DNA of 44,494 nucleotides from Pelatocladus maniniholoensis HA4357-MV3 (GCA_019359115.1 JAHHHW010000115.1:1-44494); one strand, 5' to 3'; numbered from the stretch's first letter, positions 8,125-16,639 are shown. Numbers and translations are program-made. Notes: generated by a model from the sequence alone, not told the origin.

Positions 8125-9603
8125 CTACGACAACAAAGGAGTCAAATCTAGGTGCTGTTCAATTTCTGTAGCAAGGGAATCTAGTAGATTTTCGCGCTGA
8201 TCTCGATAGTTAGCAACACCTGTAGGCAGAGATTTTAAACCTCGTTGTTGACGCAAGCGATTTAACCAAGCACGACGCCAGGGTCCATTGTCAAATATAC
8301 CGTGGAGATAAGTACCCCAAACTGATTGGCAATTATCCACTAATCCTAAATTCGGATCGTCAAATAAAGGATAGTAAGATTGGGAATCTATGCCTTGGGT
8401 TTCAATGCGCGATCGCCCTTGATGAATTTCAAACCCAGTCACAGGTAAACCCATTTGCGGATGATTTGAGGTGACTTGACGCTGGCGAGCGATTTTTTGT
8501 CCTGTGATTACTGTTTTAATGGGTAATAGTCCTAAACCTTGAAATCTACCTGCTTGCCCTTCTATACCTTCTGGGTCTGCTATCATTTGACCAAGGATTT
8601 GAAAACCACCGCAGATACCCAAAACTGTACCACCTGCTGCCGCATAGTTTTGAATTGCTTCTGCCATACCAGTTCTTTGTAGTAACAGCAAGTCAGCAAT
8701 TGATGTTTTTGTACCTGGGAGAATTACAGCATCTGGATGTCCTAATTCTTGCTTAGGACTTAAGTATTTTACCATCACTGTTGATTCTGATTCCAATGGA
8801 TCAAAATCGGTAAAATTAGATATTCTGGGTAAGCGAATTACACTAATACTTAGGTCTGTGCTGGATTTATATGATCTACGTTCCAACAAATCTAAGGAAT
8901 CTTCTGCGGGGAAGACAGTTTCTAAGTATGGAATTACACCAATTACCGGAATATTTGTGCGTTCTTCTAACCATTTTATACCAGATTCCAGGAGCGATCG
9001 CTGTCCTCGAAACTTGTTAATAACGACACCACGAATCAAAGCACGTTCTTCTGGTTCCAGCAATTCCAAGGTTCCAACTACATGGGCAAAAGCACCACCC
9101 CGATCAATATCAACTACAAGTAAAGTTGGAGCATTTAAATATTTTGCCACTCGCATATTAGTTAAATCACGGTGCTTGAGGTTTATTTCCGCCGGACTAC
9201 CAGCACCTTCACAAACCAACAAGTCAAATTCTGTTGACAAATGCTGTAGAGACTCTTCGATTGACCGCCATCCTACTTCAAAATATTGCTCGTAATAATC
9301 TGCTGCATTGACTTTTCCCACAGCTTTACCCTTAATAATCACCTGGGAAGTCATATCACCCTGGGGTTTGAGTAAAATCGGATTCATTTCTACCCAAGGT
9401 ATAACCCCAGCCGCCCAGGCTTGTACTGCTTGGGCGTAACCAATTTCTCCACCATTAGCTGTGACATAGGCATTTAAAGCCATATTCTGGCCTTTAAAGG
9501 GAGCCACTCGCCAGCCGCGCCGCGACAAAATACGACAAATAGCCGCCGTTAACAGTGATTTCCCTGCGTGGGATGTTGTTCCCACCACCATAATTGCTTT
9601 CAT
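8125..9603 (-). CDS. cobQ: cobyric acid synthase
   Basis: A 492-residue glutamine-dependent amidotransferase that amidates adenosylcobyrinic acid a,c-diamide to cobyric acid in B12 synthesis. The N-terminal ATP-binding domain has GTTSHAGKS at residues 8-16. The C-terminal GATase domain has the nucleophile Cys331 in GICGGFQILG and the catalytic His434 in GTYLHGIF. An in-frame TTG would add six residues; I chose the ATG that gives MKAIMVVGTTSHAGK, the usual start in the family. It precedes the [2Fe-2S] gene by 13 bases. I see no B12-riboswitch-like structure in the 250 bases upstream, which hold only short repeats. Confidence 0.96.
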   Translation of the reverse strand: MKAIMVVGTTSHAGKSLLTAAICRILSRRGWRVAPFKGQNMALNAYVTANGGEIGYAQAVQAWAAGVIPWVEMNPILLKPQGDMTSQVIIKGKAVGKVNAADYYEQYFEVGWRSIEESLQHLSTEFDLLVCEGAGSPAEINLKHRDLTNMRVAKYLNAPTLLVVDIDRGGAFAHVVGTLELLEPEERALIRGVVINKFRGQRSLLESGIKWLEERTNIPVIGVIPYLETVFPAEDSLDLLERRSYKSSTDLSISVIRLPRISNFTDFDPLESESTVMVKYLSPKQELGHPDAVILPGTKTSIADLLLLQRTGMAEAIQNYAAAGGTVLGICGGFQILGQMIADPEGIEGQAGRFQGLGLLPIKTVITGQKIARQRQVTSNHPQMGLPVTGFEIHQGRSRIETQGIDSQSYYPLFDDPNLGLVDNCQSVWGTYLHGIFDNGPWRRAWLNRLRQQRGLKSLPTGVANYRDQRENLLDSLATEIEQHLDLTPLLS

Positions 9604-9872
9604 ATTCAAATATTTTTCCAATCCGGTGTGATCTTAAAAGCATGAAGCCTAATATGGCTATGCTGGTTGAGTCATTGGTCATTGGTGATTTGTCATCAGC
9701 GTTGTACAAATGACAAATGACATCGGACAAACGATAATCTTACGCAATATCTCATATAAATTTACAAAGACATAGTAAAGACTTCATAAATGCAGTTGAG
9801 ACTTCCGTACATATTGTTCCCGTCTCAGTGCGACTCCTAACTTTTCACCTCAAAATTGGTTGATGGATAGAG

Positions 9873-10277
9873 CTAAAATGGCACTCTCAACCAACGAGCC
9901 ACAAAATCTAAAATGCGATCGCCCCATGTTAAAGTCGGCAATGGTTGCTGCTCCCATTCTTCTACTATCTGACGACCAAGGGGTGTGAGGCGAAAACTAT
10001 CTGTAATTCCTTGACCATCAACTTCACGTCGCAGTACACCTACTTGGATTAACCATGCTAAGGAATTGTCTGCTCTTAATTCAGACAAAGAAGCTTTGGT
10101 GTAGCCTTTGTTAACACCAGAATTGCCAACAATTTCACTCATCGCGATCCTCTGTGAAAGCATCACTGCAAATAAACCAAAATTAAAAGGACAACAAAGT
10201 AGCGATCGCTTGGCTCTTTCTATGGTCTTAGGTGGATATGTCAGAGTTTTCTGATTTCGAGCATCAACAGCAGACAT
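9873..10277 (-). CDS. Npun_F0494 family-like protein
   Basis: A 134-residue soluble protein of unknown function. The first part has TLTYPPKTIERAKRSLLCCP. Residues about 60-115 read like a winged-helix domain: a helix (ASLSELRADNSLAWLIQVGV), then basic wing-like residues, FRLTPLGRQIVEEW and a final amphipathic helix. From memory it matches the cyanobacterial family named Npun_F0494. A DNA-binding role is inference. The gene is divergent from the peroxiredoxin gene, with a heptamer array in the shared upstream region. Confidence 0.75.
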   Translation of the reverse strand: MSAVDARNQKTLTYPPKTIERAKRSLLCCPFNFGLFAVMLSQRIAMSEIVGNSGVNKGYTKASLSELRADNSLAWLIQVGVLRREVDGQGITDSFRLTPLGRQIVEEWEQQPLPTLTWGDRILDFVARWLRVPF

Positions 10278-10287
10278 TTTGGTTTCC

Positions 10288-10322
10288 AGTTATCAGTTAT
10301 CAGTTATCAGTTAACAGTTACC
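10288..10322. repeat. heptamer tandem array (CAGTTAT), 5 units
   Basis: Five 7-base units (CAGTTAT x3, CAGTTAA, CAGTTAC) lie in the region between the divergent Npun_F0494-like and peroxiredoxin genes. Confidence 0.85.
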
Positions 10323-10435
10323 AATTAATAACTGATAATTGTTGACTGATTTCTTTTTTTATTTTCCTGTAATGATTGTAAATTATTGTAAAATTTCAGA
10401 TGCATCAGTAATTTCAAATTTAGGAAAGGTAAACT

Positions 10436-10873
10436 ATGCCTCTAGCAGTTGGGACAGATGCACCTGCGTTTACCGTTAAAGACACTAACGGCAACACAGT
10501 TTCTTTATCTGATTTCAAAGGTAAAACAGTTGTTCTGTATTTTTACCCCAAAGACGACACTCCAGGCTGCACCAAGCAAGCTTGTAGTTTCCGTGATGCT
10601 AACGAGCAGTATACAAGCAAAGATATCGTGGTACTAGGGGTAAGTGCAGATGATGAAGCCTCGCATCAAGCATTCACCCAAAAATATAATCTCAATTTTC
10701 CATTACTAGCTGACACTAACGGCAGCTTAATTAAAGCCTACGATGTTGATGGTGGCGGTTACGCCAAGCGTGTTACCTACATCATTGATGGCAACGGTAA
10801 AATTGTTCATGTTGACTCTAGTGTCAATACGTCTACCCATGCTAGTGATGTTCTAGCTACCTTGGGATTATAG
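10436..10873 (+). CDS. prxQ: peroxiredoxin, BCP/PrxQ type
   Basis: A 145-residue thiol peroxidase that reduces H2O2 and organic hydroperoxides using thioredoxin. The peroxidatic Cys45 and resolving Cys50 lie in DTPGCTKQACSFRD, the five-residue spacing that marks the atypical two-Cys PrxQ class. The thioredoxin-like fold is complete, from VGTDAPAFTVKD to the C-terminus. AGGAAAGG seven bases before the ATG supports the start. A hairpin 11 bases after the stop probably ends the transcript, so it should be a single-gene unit. No signal peptide is present, so it acts in the cytoplasm. Confidence 0.96.
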   Translation: MPLAVGTDAPAFTVKDTNGNTVSLSDFKGKTVVLYFYPKDDTPGCTKQACSFRDANEQYTSKDIVVLGVSADDEASHQAFTQKYNLNFPLLADTNGSLIKAYDVDGGGYAKRVTYIIDGNGKIVHVDSSVNTSTHASDVLATLGL

Positions 10874-10883
10874 ATAGAGTTAA

Positions 10884-10913
10884 AGGGAACCTGTGAGCCT
10901 TTGCAGGTTCCCT
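10884..10913 (+). terminator. hairpin after peroxiredoxin gene
   Basis: AGGGAACCTG (10884-10893) pairs perfectly with CAGGTTCCCT (10904-10913) around a 10-base loop, 11 bases after the prxQ stop. It has no T-run, so intrinsic termination is likely but not certain. Confidence 0.55.
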
Positions 10914-10975
10914 GCATGATATAACTCAGTATTTAAAATTGACTTTTAGCTCAACTAAAACACACCAAACAAAGT

Positions 10976-11374
10976 TTATGGAGCTGGAGTAGTATTCACT
11001 CTTGGAGTTATTATCTGCGAACTTGGTGTCTGCTGTTTGTTTTGTTGTGTTACTGCTCGTTGTCTAGCTTTAAAAGCTTCTGTTGCTTCATCAAGTTGTT
11101 GGTTTTGTGCATTTACATCCAAATCCGGCACACTTAAATTGGCGCGATGAATTAAATTGAACACGCCAAAACCATCATTTGTGTTGGAGGTAGAAAAAGG
11201 GTTATTGTTGCTGTTGTATGGGTCGTCTGTATTGTTCTGCGGATCGTAATTTTGTAAATTTGGTACTTCGCTTGGTTCAGCAAGGCTAGGTTTTGGCATC
11301 AGCAAAGAAATAAAGCCAATTCCTGCTAAAGTGCTAACAACAAGTAGCTTAAGTGGCAGAAATGAGATTTTCAT
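10976..11374 (-). CDS. secreted Asn/Gln-rich hypothetical protein
   Basis: A 132-residue protein with an N-terminal signal-like segment (about residues 5-32, ending near SLAEP), so it is probably exported. The mature part is low in hydrophobic residues and rich in Asn, Asp, Gln and Pro (residues about 38-65 are Asn/Asp-rich; 110-132 Gln/Thr/Pro-rich). A short ordered part around 68-105 includes GVFNLIHRANLSVPDLDVNA. I do not recognise a family. It stands alone and converges on prxQ. Confidence 0.6.
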   Translation of the reverse strand: MKISFLPLKLLVVSTLAGIGFISLLMPKPSLAEPSEVPNLQNYDPQNNTDDPYNSNNNPFSTSNTNDGFGVFNLIHRANLSVPDLDVNAQNQQLDEATEAFKARQRAVTQQNKQQTPSSQIITPRVNTTPAP

Positions 11375-11604
11375 GCAGATTTACCCCCCACATAATTTTA
11401 ATTTCATGATGCTTCTATTTTAAATAACTCAAATCGTTGTTTGTTAGTAAGGATTCAGGTCTAATACCATTTTGGATTTTGGATTACTCTTCCTTGAAGC
11501 TGCGATCGCGTCTATAGATTTTGGATTGGAAAACTCTTTGGTGCATAATAGTTCTGTAAGTCAACTGTCCCATTGTTTTTTCAAATTGATCTAAGATTGG
11601 GGAA

Positions 11605-12087
11605 TCAAATACGTCTTTCATATTTTTTCATAATATAAAGAATAAAAAAAGACACAAAAATACTAAGTAATCCTAATTGCCACAAACCACATCCAGCTAT
11701 AATCCCCAATCCAGAAGAAGTCCAAATAGCTGCTGCGGAAGTAAGTCCACGAACTTCTATTGTTGAGGATTCTTCGTCTGAAGTTTCTCGCAAGATTTCC
11801 CCAGCACCTAGAAATCCGACACCCGCAGCTACACCCTGAATAACGCGGCTGAGTCCATTGTAATCTTGCGGTTCTATGTCTATTTGTAAGATGACGAGGA
11901 CAAAAATTGCCGAAGCAACACTCACCAACATATGAGTTCTCAAACCAGCTGGTTTGCGTCTACGTTCACGTTCTAAGCCAATTACTCCCCCAAAAAATAC
12001 TGCTAGGCATAGTCTAAAAGTAATGTTAGCCCAATCATTAGGTGCAAGAAAAAATGTATTTGGCGATACTAAAACCTGTGGTATCAT
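11605..12087 (-). CDS. MgtC/SapB family membrane protein
   Basis: A 160-residue protein with about four hydrophobic helices. The MgtC/SapB signature is clear: LAVFFGGVIGLERERRRKPAGLRTHMLVSV. Family members are inner-membrane proteins linked to Mg2+ homeostasis and ATP-synthase modulation; the molecular role here is unknown. A TTG 54 bases upstream extends the frame, but those codons overlap what looks like decayed coding sequence in another frame. I prefer the ATG at 12087. No other Mg-related gene lies nearby. Confidence 0.85.
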   Translation of the reverse strand: MIPQVLVSPNTFFLAPNDWANITFRLCLAVFFGGVIGLERERRRKPAGLRTHMLVSVASAIFVLVILQIDIEPQDYNGLSRVIQGVAAGVGFLGAGEILRETSDEESSTIEVRGLTSAAAIWTSSGLGIIAGCGLWQLGLLSIFVSFFILYIMKKYERRI

Positions 12088-12124
12088 GCACTTATACTGA
12101 TGTCGGAAATCCTTTGCAGAATGT

Positions 12125-12292
12125 GAGCGTAGCCATTTCAACTAAATTACCAAATTTAGCGGCTAATACTCCAAGTTCTTGGTCTTGTTCAGTTAATGTT
12201 TTCCAAATTTTTCGGAAGTTGTTTTTCTTTAGCACGGATAATCATTATTGGATAATGGTCTTGCTCAAAACTTTGGTAATTGTAGTGTTGTG
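12125..12292 (-). pseudogene. possible frameshifted coding remnant
   Basis: Upstream of the MgtC gene the minus strand shows two short frames that read like parts of one protein. One gives SFEQDHYPIMIIRAKEKQLP. It hands over near 12215 to a second frame giving IWKTLTEQDQELGVLAAKFG. A single frameshift would join them. The family is unknown and the case is weak. Confidence 0.25.
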
Positions 12293-12390
12293 GTAAGATT
12301 CTTGATATAGATTTTTGTTTCTAAAATGCCCAGCAACCTATAGTACTAAAAATTCAAACTCAAGGATAAGTGAATCTACTTACCTGTTGT

Positions 12391-12415
12391 TTAGTTTACA
12401 AAATATGTAAACTAA
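12391..12415. promoter_or_regulatory. perfect 10-bp palindrome, possible operator
   Basis: TTAGTTTACA (12391-12400) and TGTAAACTAA (12406-12415) form a perfect inverted repeat around AAATA in an otherwise gene-free stretch (12300-12740). The layout resembles a repressor operator, but no regulator gene lies beside it. The rest of the gap holds only possible decayed coding sequence (about 12440-12640, minus strand) and the CCAACAA repeats. Confidence 0.3.
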
Positions 12416-12693
12416 CAGTTATGTGAAAGCTGCGGCTATTTTGGGGGATAATAACGCAAGTTATACATATTTAGTCTTTAGTATTCTTTCAGTATAAACT
12501 CAACCGCAACACCGAAAACTAGAAAACCTGTTAACAAGTTGTCTATTTGTTCAACTTGGATAGATTTCTAGAAACTTTACCGCTAGTCCTAGTAACACGT
12601 AGACGCTGAAATTTAGTTTTAGTAGGATTTTGTTCTTTGTTGATTGTTTGGTAGTTCCAACAAAAACTGCTAGTGCGTCTATGGAATCACCAA

Positions 12694-12730
12694 TCACCAA
12701 CCAACAACCAACAACCGACAACCAACAACT
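12694..12730. repeat. heptamer tandem array (CCAACAA), 4-5 units
   Basis: CCAACAA units (one CCGACAA variant) end about 11 bases before the GTG start of the PEP-synthase-like gene, so they form its 5' leader. Confidence 0.8.
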
Positions 12731-12740
12731 GACTAATTGA

Positions 12741-15254
12741 GTGGACAAACTCTATTGGCTTGAGCAAATTAAACTGCTAGATCGCGCCGAAGTTGGTGAT
12801 AAAGCTTTTTATTTAAGCAGAATCATGCAGCGTGGTTATCCGGTGCTGTCTGGTTTTGTCATCCCAGCATCAGTTTTGCGAGAATTTCTAGAAAATCTCA
12901 ACAGTTCAGAAGCATTAATTGCTGACTTACCAAATTCTTCATTGCACTTAGATGTTGGTAATTGGCGCCAGCTTCAGCAGGTAGCTGAACGGTTGCGTCA
13001 AGAAATTATTAGCGCAGCTGTATCATCTGAGTTATTAACTGCGATCTCTCAAGCAACTCAAAAATGGGAAACTCAATATCTGATTTTTCGCCCAAGTTTA
13101 ACACTCCCTACAGGTAAGCACGGAGTTGCGAATATATCTGGTTTGCTAGACTCACAAATTTGTCACTGCGAATTAGAAGCGATCGCCTCAGCACTCAAGC
13201 GAACTTGGAGTCAGTTATTTCGTGCTAGAAGTCTTTTATGTTGGCAACAAGCAGGAATTGATCTCCAACAGATTAAATTAGCAGTTTTGGTACAACCAAT
13301 CCACAATGCACTTGCCAGTGGTTTAGTGAGTACCAACTCTTCTCATTGGGAAATTCAAGCCTCTTGTGGGCTGGGAATTGCGATCGCCCACGGTGAAGTT
13401 TTGCCAGATGTCTACTATATTCAACCAGAAACTAGCATTGTTCAAGAGCAACAGTTGGGATACAAGCTACTCGCCTATTGCATTAATAATGAAAGTTCTG
13501 GCGTTGATCTGCAATCCACATCAATATCATTGCCCAAACAAGACGACTCTGGTTTGCAAGTATATATACTCACTGAAGCGCAACAACAAGCATATGCTTT
13601 ACCAGAAGAATATTTGCAACAACTCATCAGACTGACAAATCAACTTGTCAAAGAACTAGGTAAACACCTCACCTTAGAGTGGACAATTTCTCAACAAACC
13701 CCATCGGCAAAACTTTACATAACGCAAATTAGCCTACCCCACTCAGGAGTTTCCAATATTCACTTTATCAAAGGACTAGGTGCAGCAACAGGAAAGATCA
13801 CAGCATCTGCTCATGTTATCCATTCTCAACAAAAACCAGAACAACTACCCAAAGGAGTAATTTTAGTTGCACCAGCCATCACACCAAATTGGTTGCCCAT
13901 ATTGCAACAGTTGGTAGGTATTATCACGGAGCATGGAGGTCTCACAAGCCACGCGGCAATTCTAGCGAGAGAATTAGGTATTCCAGCAGTAGTCAACGCA
14001 GCCAATGCTACAACTGTGATTCATAGTGGCGAACAACTACTAATGGATGGTGATAAAGGAGAAATTTACCGCCTGAATACGGAAGTACAACCAGAGGATA
14101 CTGACAACAGACAATCAGATCAATTTTTGCCTTTTCTCTCCTTTCCTCATCACACGACACCTTCAAACCATTCTGCATCTCTAACAGAAGCAGCGAAACG
14201 TCTACAGAACAGAAATTACTTACGTGCAGGAGTCTCCCCACTTTTACAAAATGGCGGCGAATCCTCCGCAGCTTTGAATCCAGGTTTTCATCATACTCCA
14301 ACAACAAACCACAATTCTATTTCATCTACAACTAACTCCTCAACAAACGAATCCATGATTGCTACCCGGCTGCTAATTAACTTAAGTCAGCCTAGCTTGA
14401 TCGAGCAAGTGCTTTCTTTGCCCATTGATGGAGTAGGATTATTGCGTTCAGAATTGATGGTACTCAATATTTTAGAAGGACAGCACCCCCTAAATTGGCT
14501 AACCAATGGACGTCAAGATGTACTGTTAGAGCGATGGTACGAACAAATTTTACAGTTTGCCCAGGCCTTTGCCCCACGACCTATTTTTTATCGGTCATTA
14601 GACTGGCGATCGCGTGAATTACAATCAAACAGCGAGAATTTACAATCTTCACCCCAATCTATGCTGGGAGAACGCGGTACATTCAGCTATTTGATCAATC
14701 CTGCTGTTTTTGAGTTGGAATTAGCAGCCTTAGCAAATGTACAGCAAGCTGGTTATACCAATATTCATCTAATTTTGCCTTTTGTGCGTACAGTCGAAGA
14801 ATTTGACTTTTGTCGTCAAAAAGTAAAAGAAGCAAGGTTAAATAGAATACCTAACTTTCAATTATGGATGATGGCAGAAGTACCAAGTGTATTATTTCTA
14901 CTACCAGAATACGTCAAAGCTGGCGTCCAAGGAATTTCAATTGGTACTAATGACTTAACCCAACTACTATTAGGAGTAGACAGAGAGCAAGGACAGTTTA
15001 CAAAAGCATTTGACGAACGTCACCCAGTAATTATGAATGCTGTAGCTCAACTAATTCGCACAGCCAGAGAATTACGAATACCTTGCTCTATTTGTGGTCA
15101 AGCACCTGCGTTGTATCCAGAAATTATAGAGCATTTGGTCGAATGGGGTATTACCTCTATTTCCGTAGAACCAGAAGCAGTAGCAAGGACATATCAAGCG
15201 ATCGCACGTGCTGAACAACGCCTAATTTTAGAAGCCGCACGGCGACAAATGTAA
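12741..15254 (+). CDS. PEP synthase/PPDK-like protein (putative PEP-binding protein)
   Basis: An 837-residue, three-part protein related to phosphoenolpyruvate synthase. The N-terminal part (about 1-330) starts like the family (VGDKAFYLSRIMQRGYPVLS) and has CGLGIAIAHGEVLPD. The usual ATP-binding RSS..ED..SFAG motif is not recognisable: FRPSLTLPTGKHGVANISG stands in its place. The swivelling phospho-His domain is intact (GGLTSHAAILARELGIPAV, near residue 400). The C-terminal PEP/pyruvate barrel has GVGLLRSE, GTNDLTQLLLGVDRE and the catalytic Cys in SICGQAP. A low-complexity Ser/Thr/Asn linker at about 450-535 joins the last two. The start is GTG. Loss of the ATP motif suggests altered or lost synthase activity. 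Confidence 0.85.
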   Translation: MDKLYWLEQIKLLDRAEVGDKAFYLSRIMQRGYPVLSGFVIPASVLREFLENLNSSEALIADLPNSSLHLDVGNWRQLQQVAERLRQEIISAAVSSELLTAISQATQKWETQYLIFRPSLTLPTGKHGVANISGLLDSQICHCELEAIASALKRTWSQLFRARSLLCWQQAGIDLQQIKLAVLVQPIHNALASGLVSTNSSHWEIQASCGLGIAIAHGEVLPDVYYIQPETSIVQEQQLGYKLLAYCINNESSGVDLQSTSISLPKQDDSGLQVYILTEAQQQAYALPEEYLQQLIRLTNQLVKELGKHLTLEWTISQQTPSAKLYITQISLPHSGVSNIHFIKGLGAATGKITASAHVIHSQQKPEQLPKGVILVAPAITPNWLPILQQLVGIITEHGGLTSHAAILARELGIPAVVNAANATTVIHSGEQLLMDGDKGEIYRLNTEVQPEDTDNRQSDQFLPFLSFPHHTTPSNHSASLTEAAKRLQNRNYLRAGVSPLLQNGGESSAALNPGFHHTPTTNHNSISSTTNSSTNESMIATRLLINLSQPSLIEQVLSLPIDGVGLLRSELMVLNILEGQHPLNWLTNGRQDVLLERWYEQILQFAQAFAPRPIFYRSLDWRSRELQSNSENLQSSPQSMLGERGTFSYLINPAVFELELAALANVQQAGYTNIHLILPFVRTVEEFDFCRQKVKEARLNRIPNFQLWMMAEVPSVLFLLPEYVKAGVQGISIGTNDLTQLLLGVDREQGQFTKAFDERHPVIMNAVAQLIRTARELRIPCSICGQAPALYPEIIEHLVEWGITSISVEPEAVARTYQAIARAEQRLILEAARRQM

Positions 15255-15258
15255 TAAA

Positions 15259-15307
15259 GGGAACAGGGAATGGAGACAGGGAATGGGGAACAGGGAACAG
15301 GGAACAG
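15259..15307. repeat. heptamer tandem array (GGGAACA), about 7 units
   Basis: Units of GGGAACA and GGGAATG, one of them a base short, start 4 bases after the PEP-synthase-like stop. The array at 26987-27021 has the same unit on the other strand. Confidence 0.85.
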
Positions 15308-15334
15308 TCATAGAGAATTAGTTTAGCTTGAGCA

Positions 15335-15383
15335 GCAATTCATCTCATCACCTATCCGCAAGGAAGGTGATGAGATGAATTGC
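15335..15383. repeat. 19-bp perfect inverted repeat
   Basis: GCAATTCATCTCATCACCT (15335-15353) is perfectly repeated inverted at 15365-15383, with an 11-base loop. There is no T-run after it. It may be an end structure of the decayed mobile element whose other end lies at 15764-15802, or an independent palindromic repeat. Confidence 0.75.
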
Positions 15384-15459
15384 GAGCGTTCCGGACGACA
15401 GTCCTCTGACCAATGCTGGAGGCGAGGGAAGAGGACATGGAGGAAGCGAGCAAAATATT

Positions 15460-15681
15460 TCATAATTTGGTACAATAAGATTGGTTAGCTTCACCCGTAT
15501 TGGTGTCTGATAAGCCTCTGCCCAGTGGCATTGCGACCATTGGTAAGCGACTCCGTTGCACAGCATAAAAGTAAGTAGGCACATCTTGATTAATACAAAT
15601 CACCTCCGGGTTTGTCCTATAGCGCAAACAAGCCAGCATTTCATCCAGGGCAGTAAGAATTTGTAGGGTACAAGGTAGAAA
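15460..15681 (-). pseudogene. ORF fragment of unknown family
   Basis: The minus strand is open from 15681 to a TGA at 15460. From an internal ATG at 15639 it codes 59 residues. The translation looks protein-like (EMLACLRYRTNPEVICINQD, then AVQRSRLPMVAMPLGRGLSD) rather than random. Upstream the frame closes at a TAA, with no good start codon or ribosome site, so it is probably the 3' part of a broken gene. It lies next to an IS200/IS605-like end. The family is not recognised. Confidence 0.35.
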
Positions 15682-15689
15682 TTATATAG

Positions 15690-15802
15690 TCTGCGGTAGG
15701 GCATTCCGTGGACTTAAAGCAAAGCTCATCGCCTCCGAAGCAATAGCTGGATTGGATGAGAAGCCTACACTGTATGCTTGCATACAGTGTAGGAGTATGT
15801 CA
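15690..15802. mobile_element. remnant of IS200/IS605-like (TnpB-type) element, right end
   Basis: A 13-bp perfect stem CCTACACTGTATG (15764-15776) and CATACAGTGTAGG (15781-15793), with a CTTG loop, is followed by AGTATGTCAC. A hairpin followed by GGAGTATGTCAC is, from memory, the usual right end of cyanobacterial IS605/TnpB elements. The preceding bases (GCTGGATTGGATGAGAAGCC) fit the conserved end of such elements. No tnpA or tnpB reading frame remains. The end overlaps the stop codon of the Tab2-like gene (15800-15802). Confidence 0.5.
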
Positions 15803-16609
15803 CTTGTTCATCAATATTCCTTCCGCACGCAATAACCAAAAACCACTGAAAGTAATCCCCGAATTATCAGGCTGCACTAGTAAAAAGTGTAATCCGTGAC
15901 TTTCCTGCTTGCGTTGTTCGTAAACCTTAGCCGCAGCTGCTACTTCTAGATCACTAAACGTCGCTAAAATCCATCTATCCACCAAACTAGCTTCCAATAC
16001 CAACCCATCCGGCGCACCCGCAACATAACTTAATGCCACAGGACGCGTTTGTTGCAACCACCGTGCTAAACGCATTGATTGCCGTCCCCCATAAATTATT
16101 ACACCAGGAACTGACACCATTGACGCCAAACCCAAATTAATCGGTTGCAGAAACTCCGGTATTACCAAAATCGGGATAGGCTGTTCTGCAAACGCTTCCA
16201 CCACCTTACCTGCTGACAAAGTTGCAAATTGCCATTCTTCACCCCAGAGATTTTCCGGTAATGGCGTAGGTGGCGGTTTATCTACTACCGTGGGATAATT
16301 TTTTTCTTGCAACCACTGTTTCAATGCAAAAGTGCGGCGAGTCGGTTCAACATTGATACCTAAACTGCGTCCTGCTTCCTCAATTAAACCCAAACATTGC
16401 GGGCGAAATACCTGAATTACATCTGGTAATTTCCCATCCGCAACCAGTTGCAACTGAGCAGTTACCCAACTGGAATTCACCTGAGACTGAGGACAAATTG
16501 CTTCATACTGAAAACTGCGATCGCGATCGCAAATCAACAACTCCCATAAAACTTGTCCTGCTGCCTGTTGTTGGCGATGATGATAAAAATCAGCTTGCCA
16601 AATCACCAT
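15800..16609 (-). CDS. Tab2/Atab2 family RNA-binding protein
   Basis: A 269-residue protein of the cyanobacterial and plastid Tab2/Atab2 family. The start VIWQADFY and WELLICD, the FRPQCLGLIEEAGRSLGI motif near 80-100 and the C-terminal FWLLRAEG are typical. Plant and algal members bind RNA and promote translation of photosystem I and II proteins; the cyanobacterial role is inferred. Its last codons abut an IS605-like right end: the TGA stop falls in the GTATGTCAC terminus, so the final residues may have been altered by insertion. It lies downstream of glgP on the same strand, with 152 bases of repeat-bearing DNA between them. Confidence 0.88.
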   Translation of the reverse strand: MVIWQADFYHHRQQQAAGQVLWELLICDRDRSFQYEAICPQSQVNSSWVTAQLQLVADGKLPDVIQVFRPQCLGLIEEAGRSLGINVEPTRRTFALKQWLQEKNYPTVVDKPPPTPLPENLWGEEWQFATLSAGKVVEAFAEQPIPILVIPEFLQPINLGLASMVSVPGVIIYGGRQSMRLARWLQQTRPVALSYVAGAPDGLVLEASLVDRWILATFSDLEVAAAAKVYEQRKQESHGLHFLLVQPDNSGITFSGFWLLRAEGILMNK

Positions 16610-16639
16610 AATTCACCATATTAAAAAAAGTGAACCACA

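Noticed and set aside
8858-9295. 145-codon plus-strand ORF
   Set aside because: It lies wholly antisense inside cobQ, which has all catalytic motifs.
9604-9872. B12 riboswitch upstream of cobQ
   Set aside because: I looked for a B12-box-like structure and saw only short repeats and AT-rich DNA.
12042-12296. 84-codon plus-strand ORF
   Set aside because: It is antisense to the mgtC start and to a likely decayed gene; no supporting signal.
15348-15584. 78-codon minus-strand ORF
   Set aside because: It crosses the 19-bp hairpin and has poor composition. The other frame at 15460-15681 is more protein-like.
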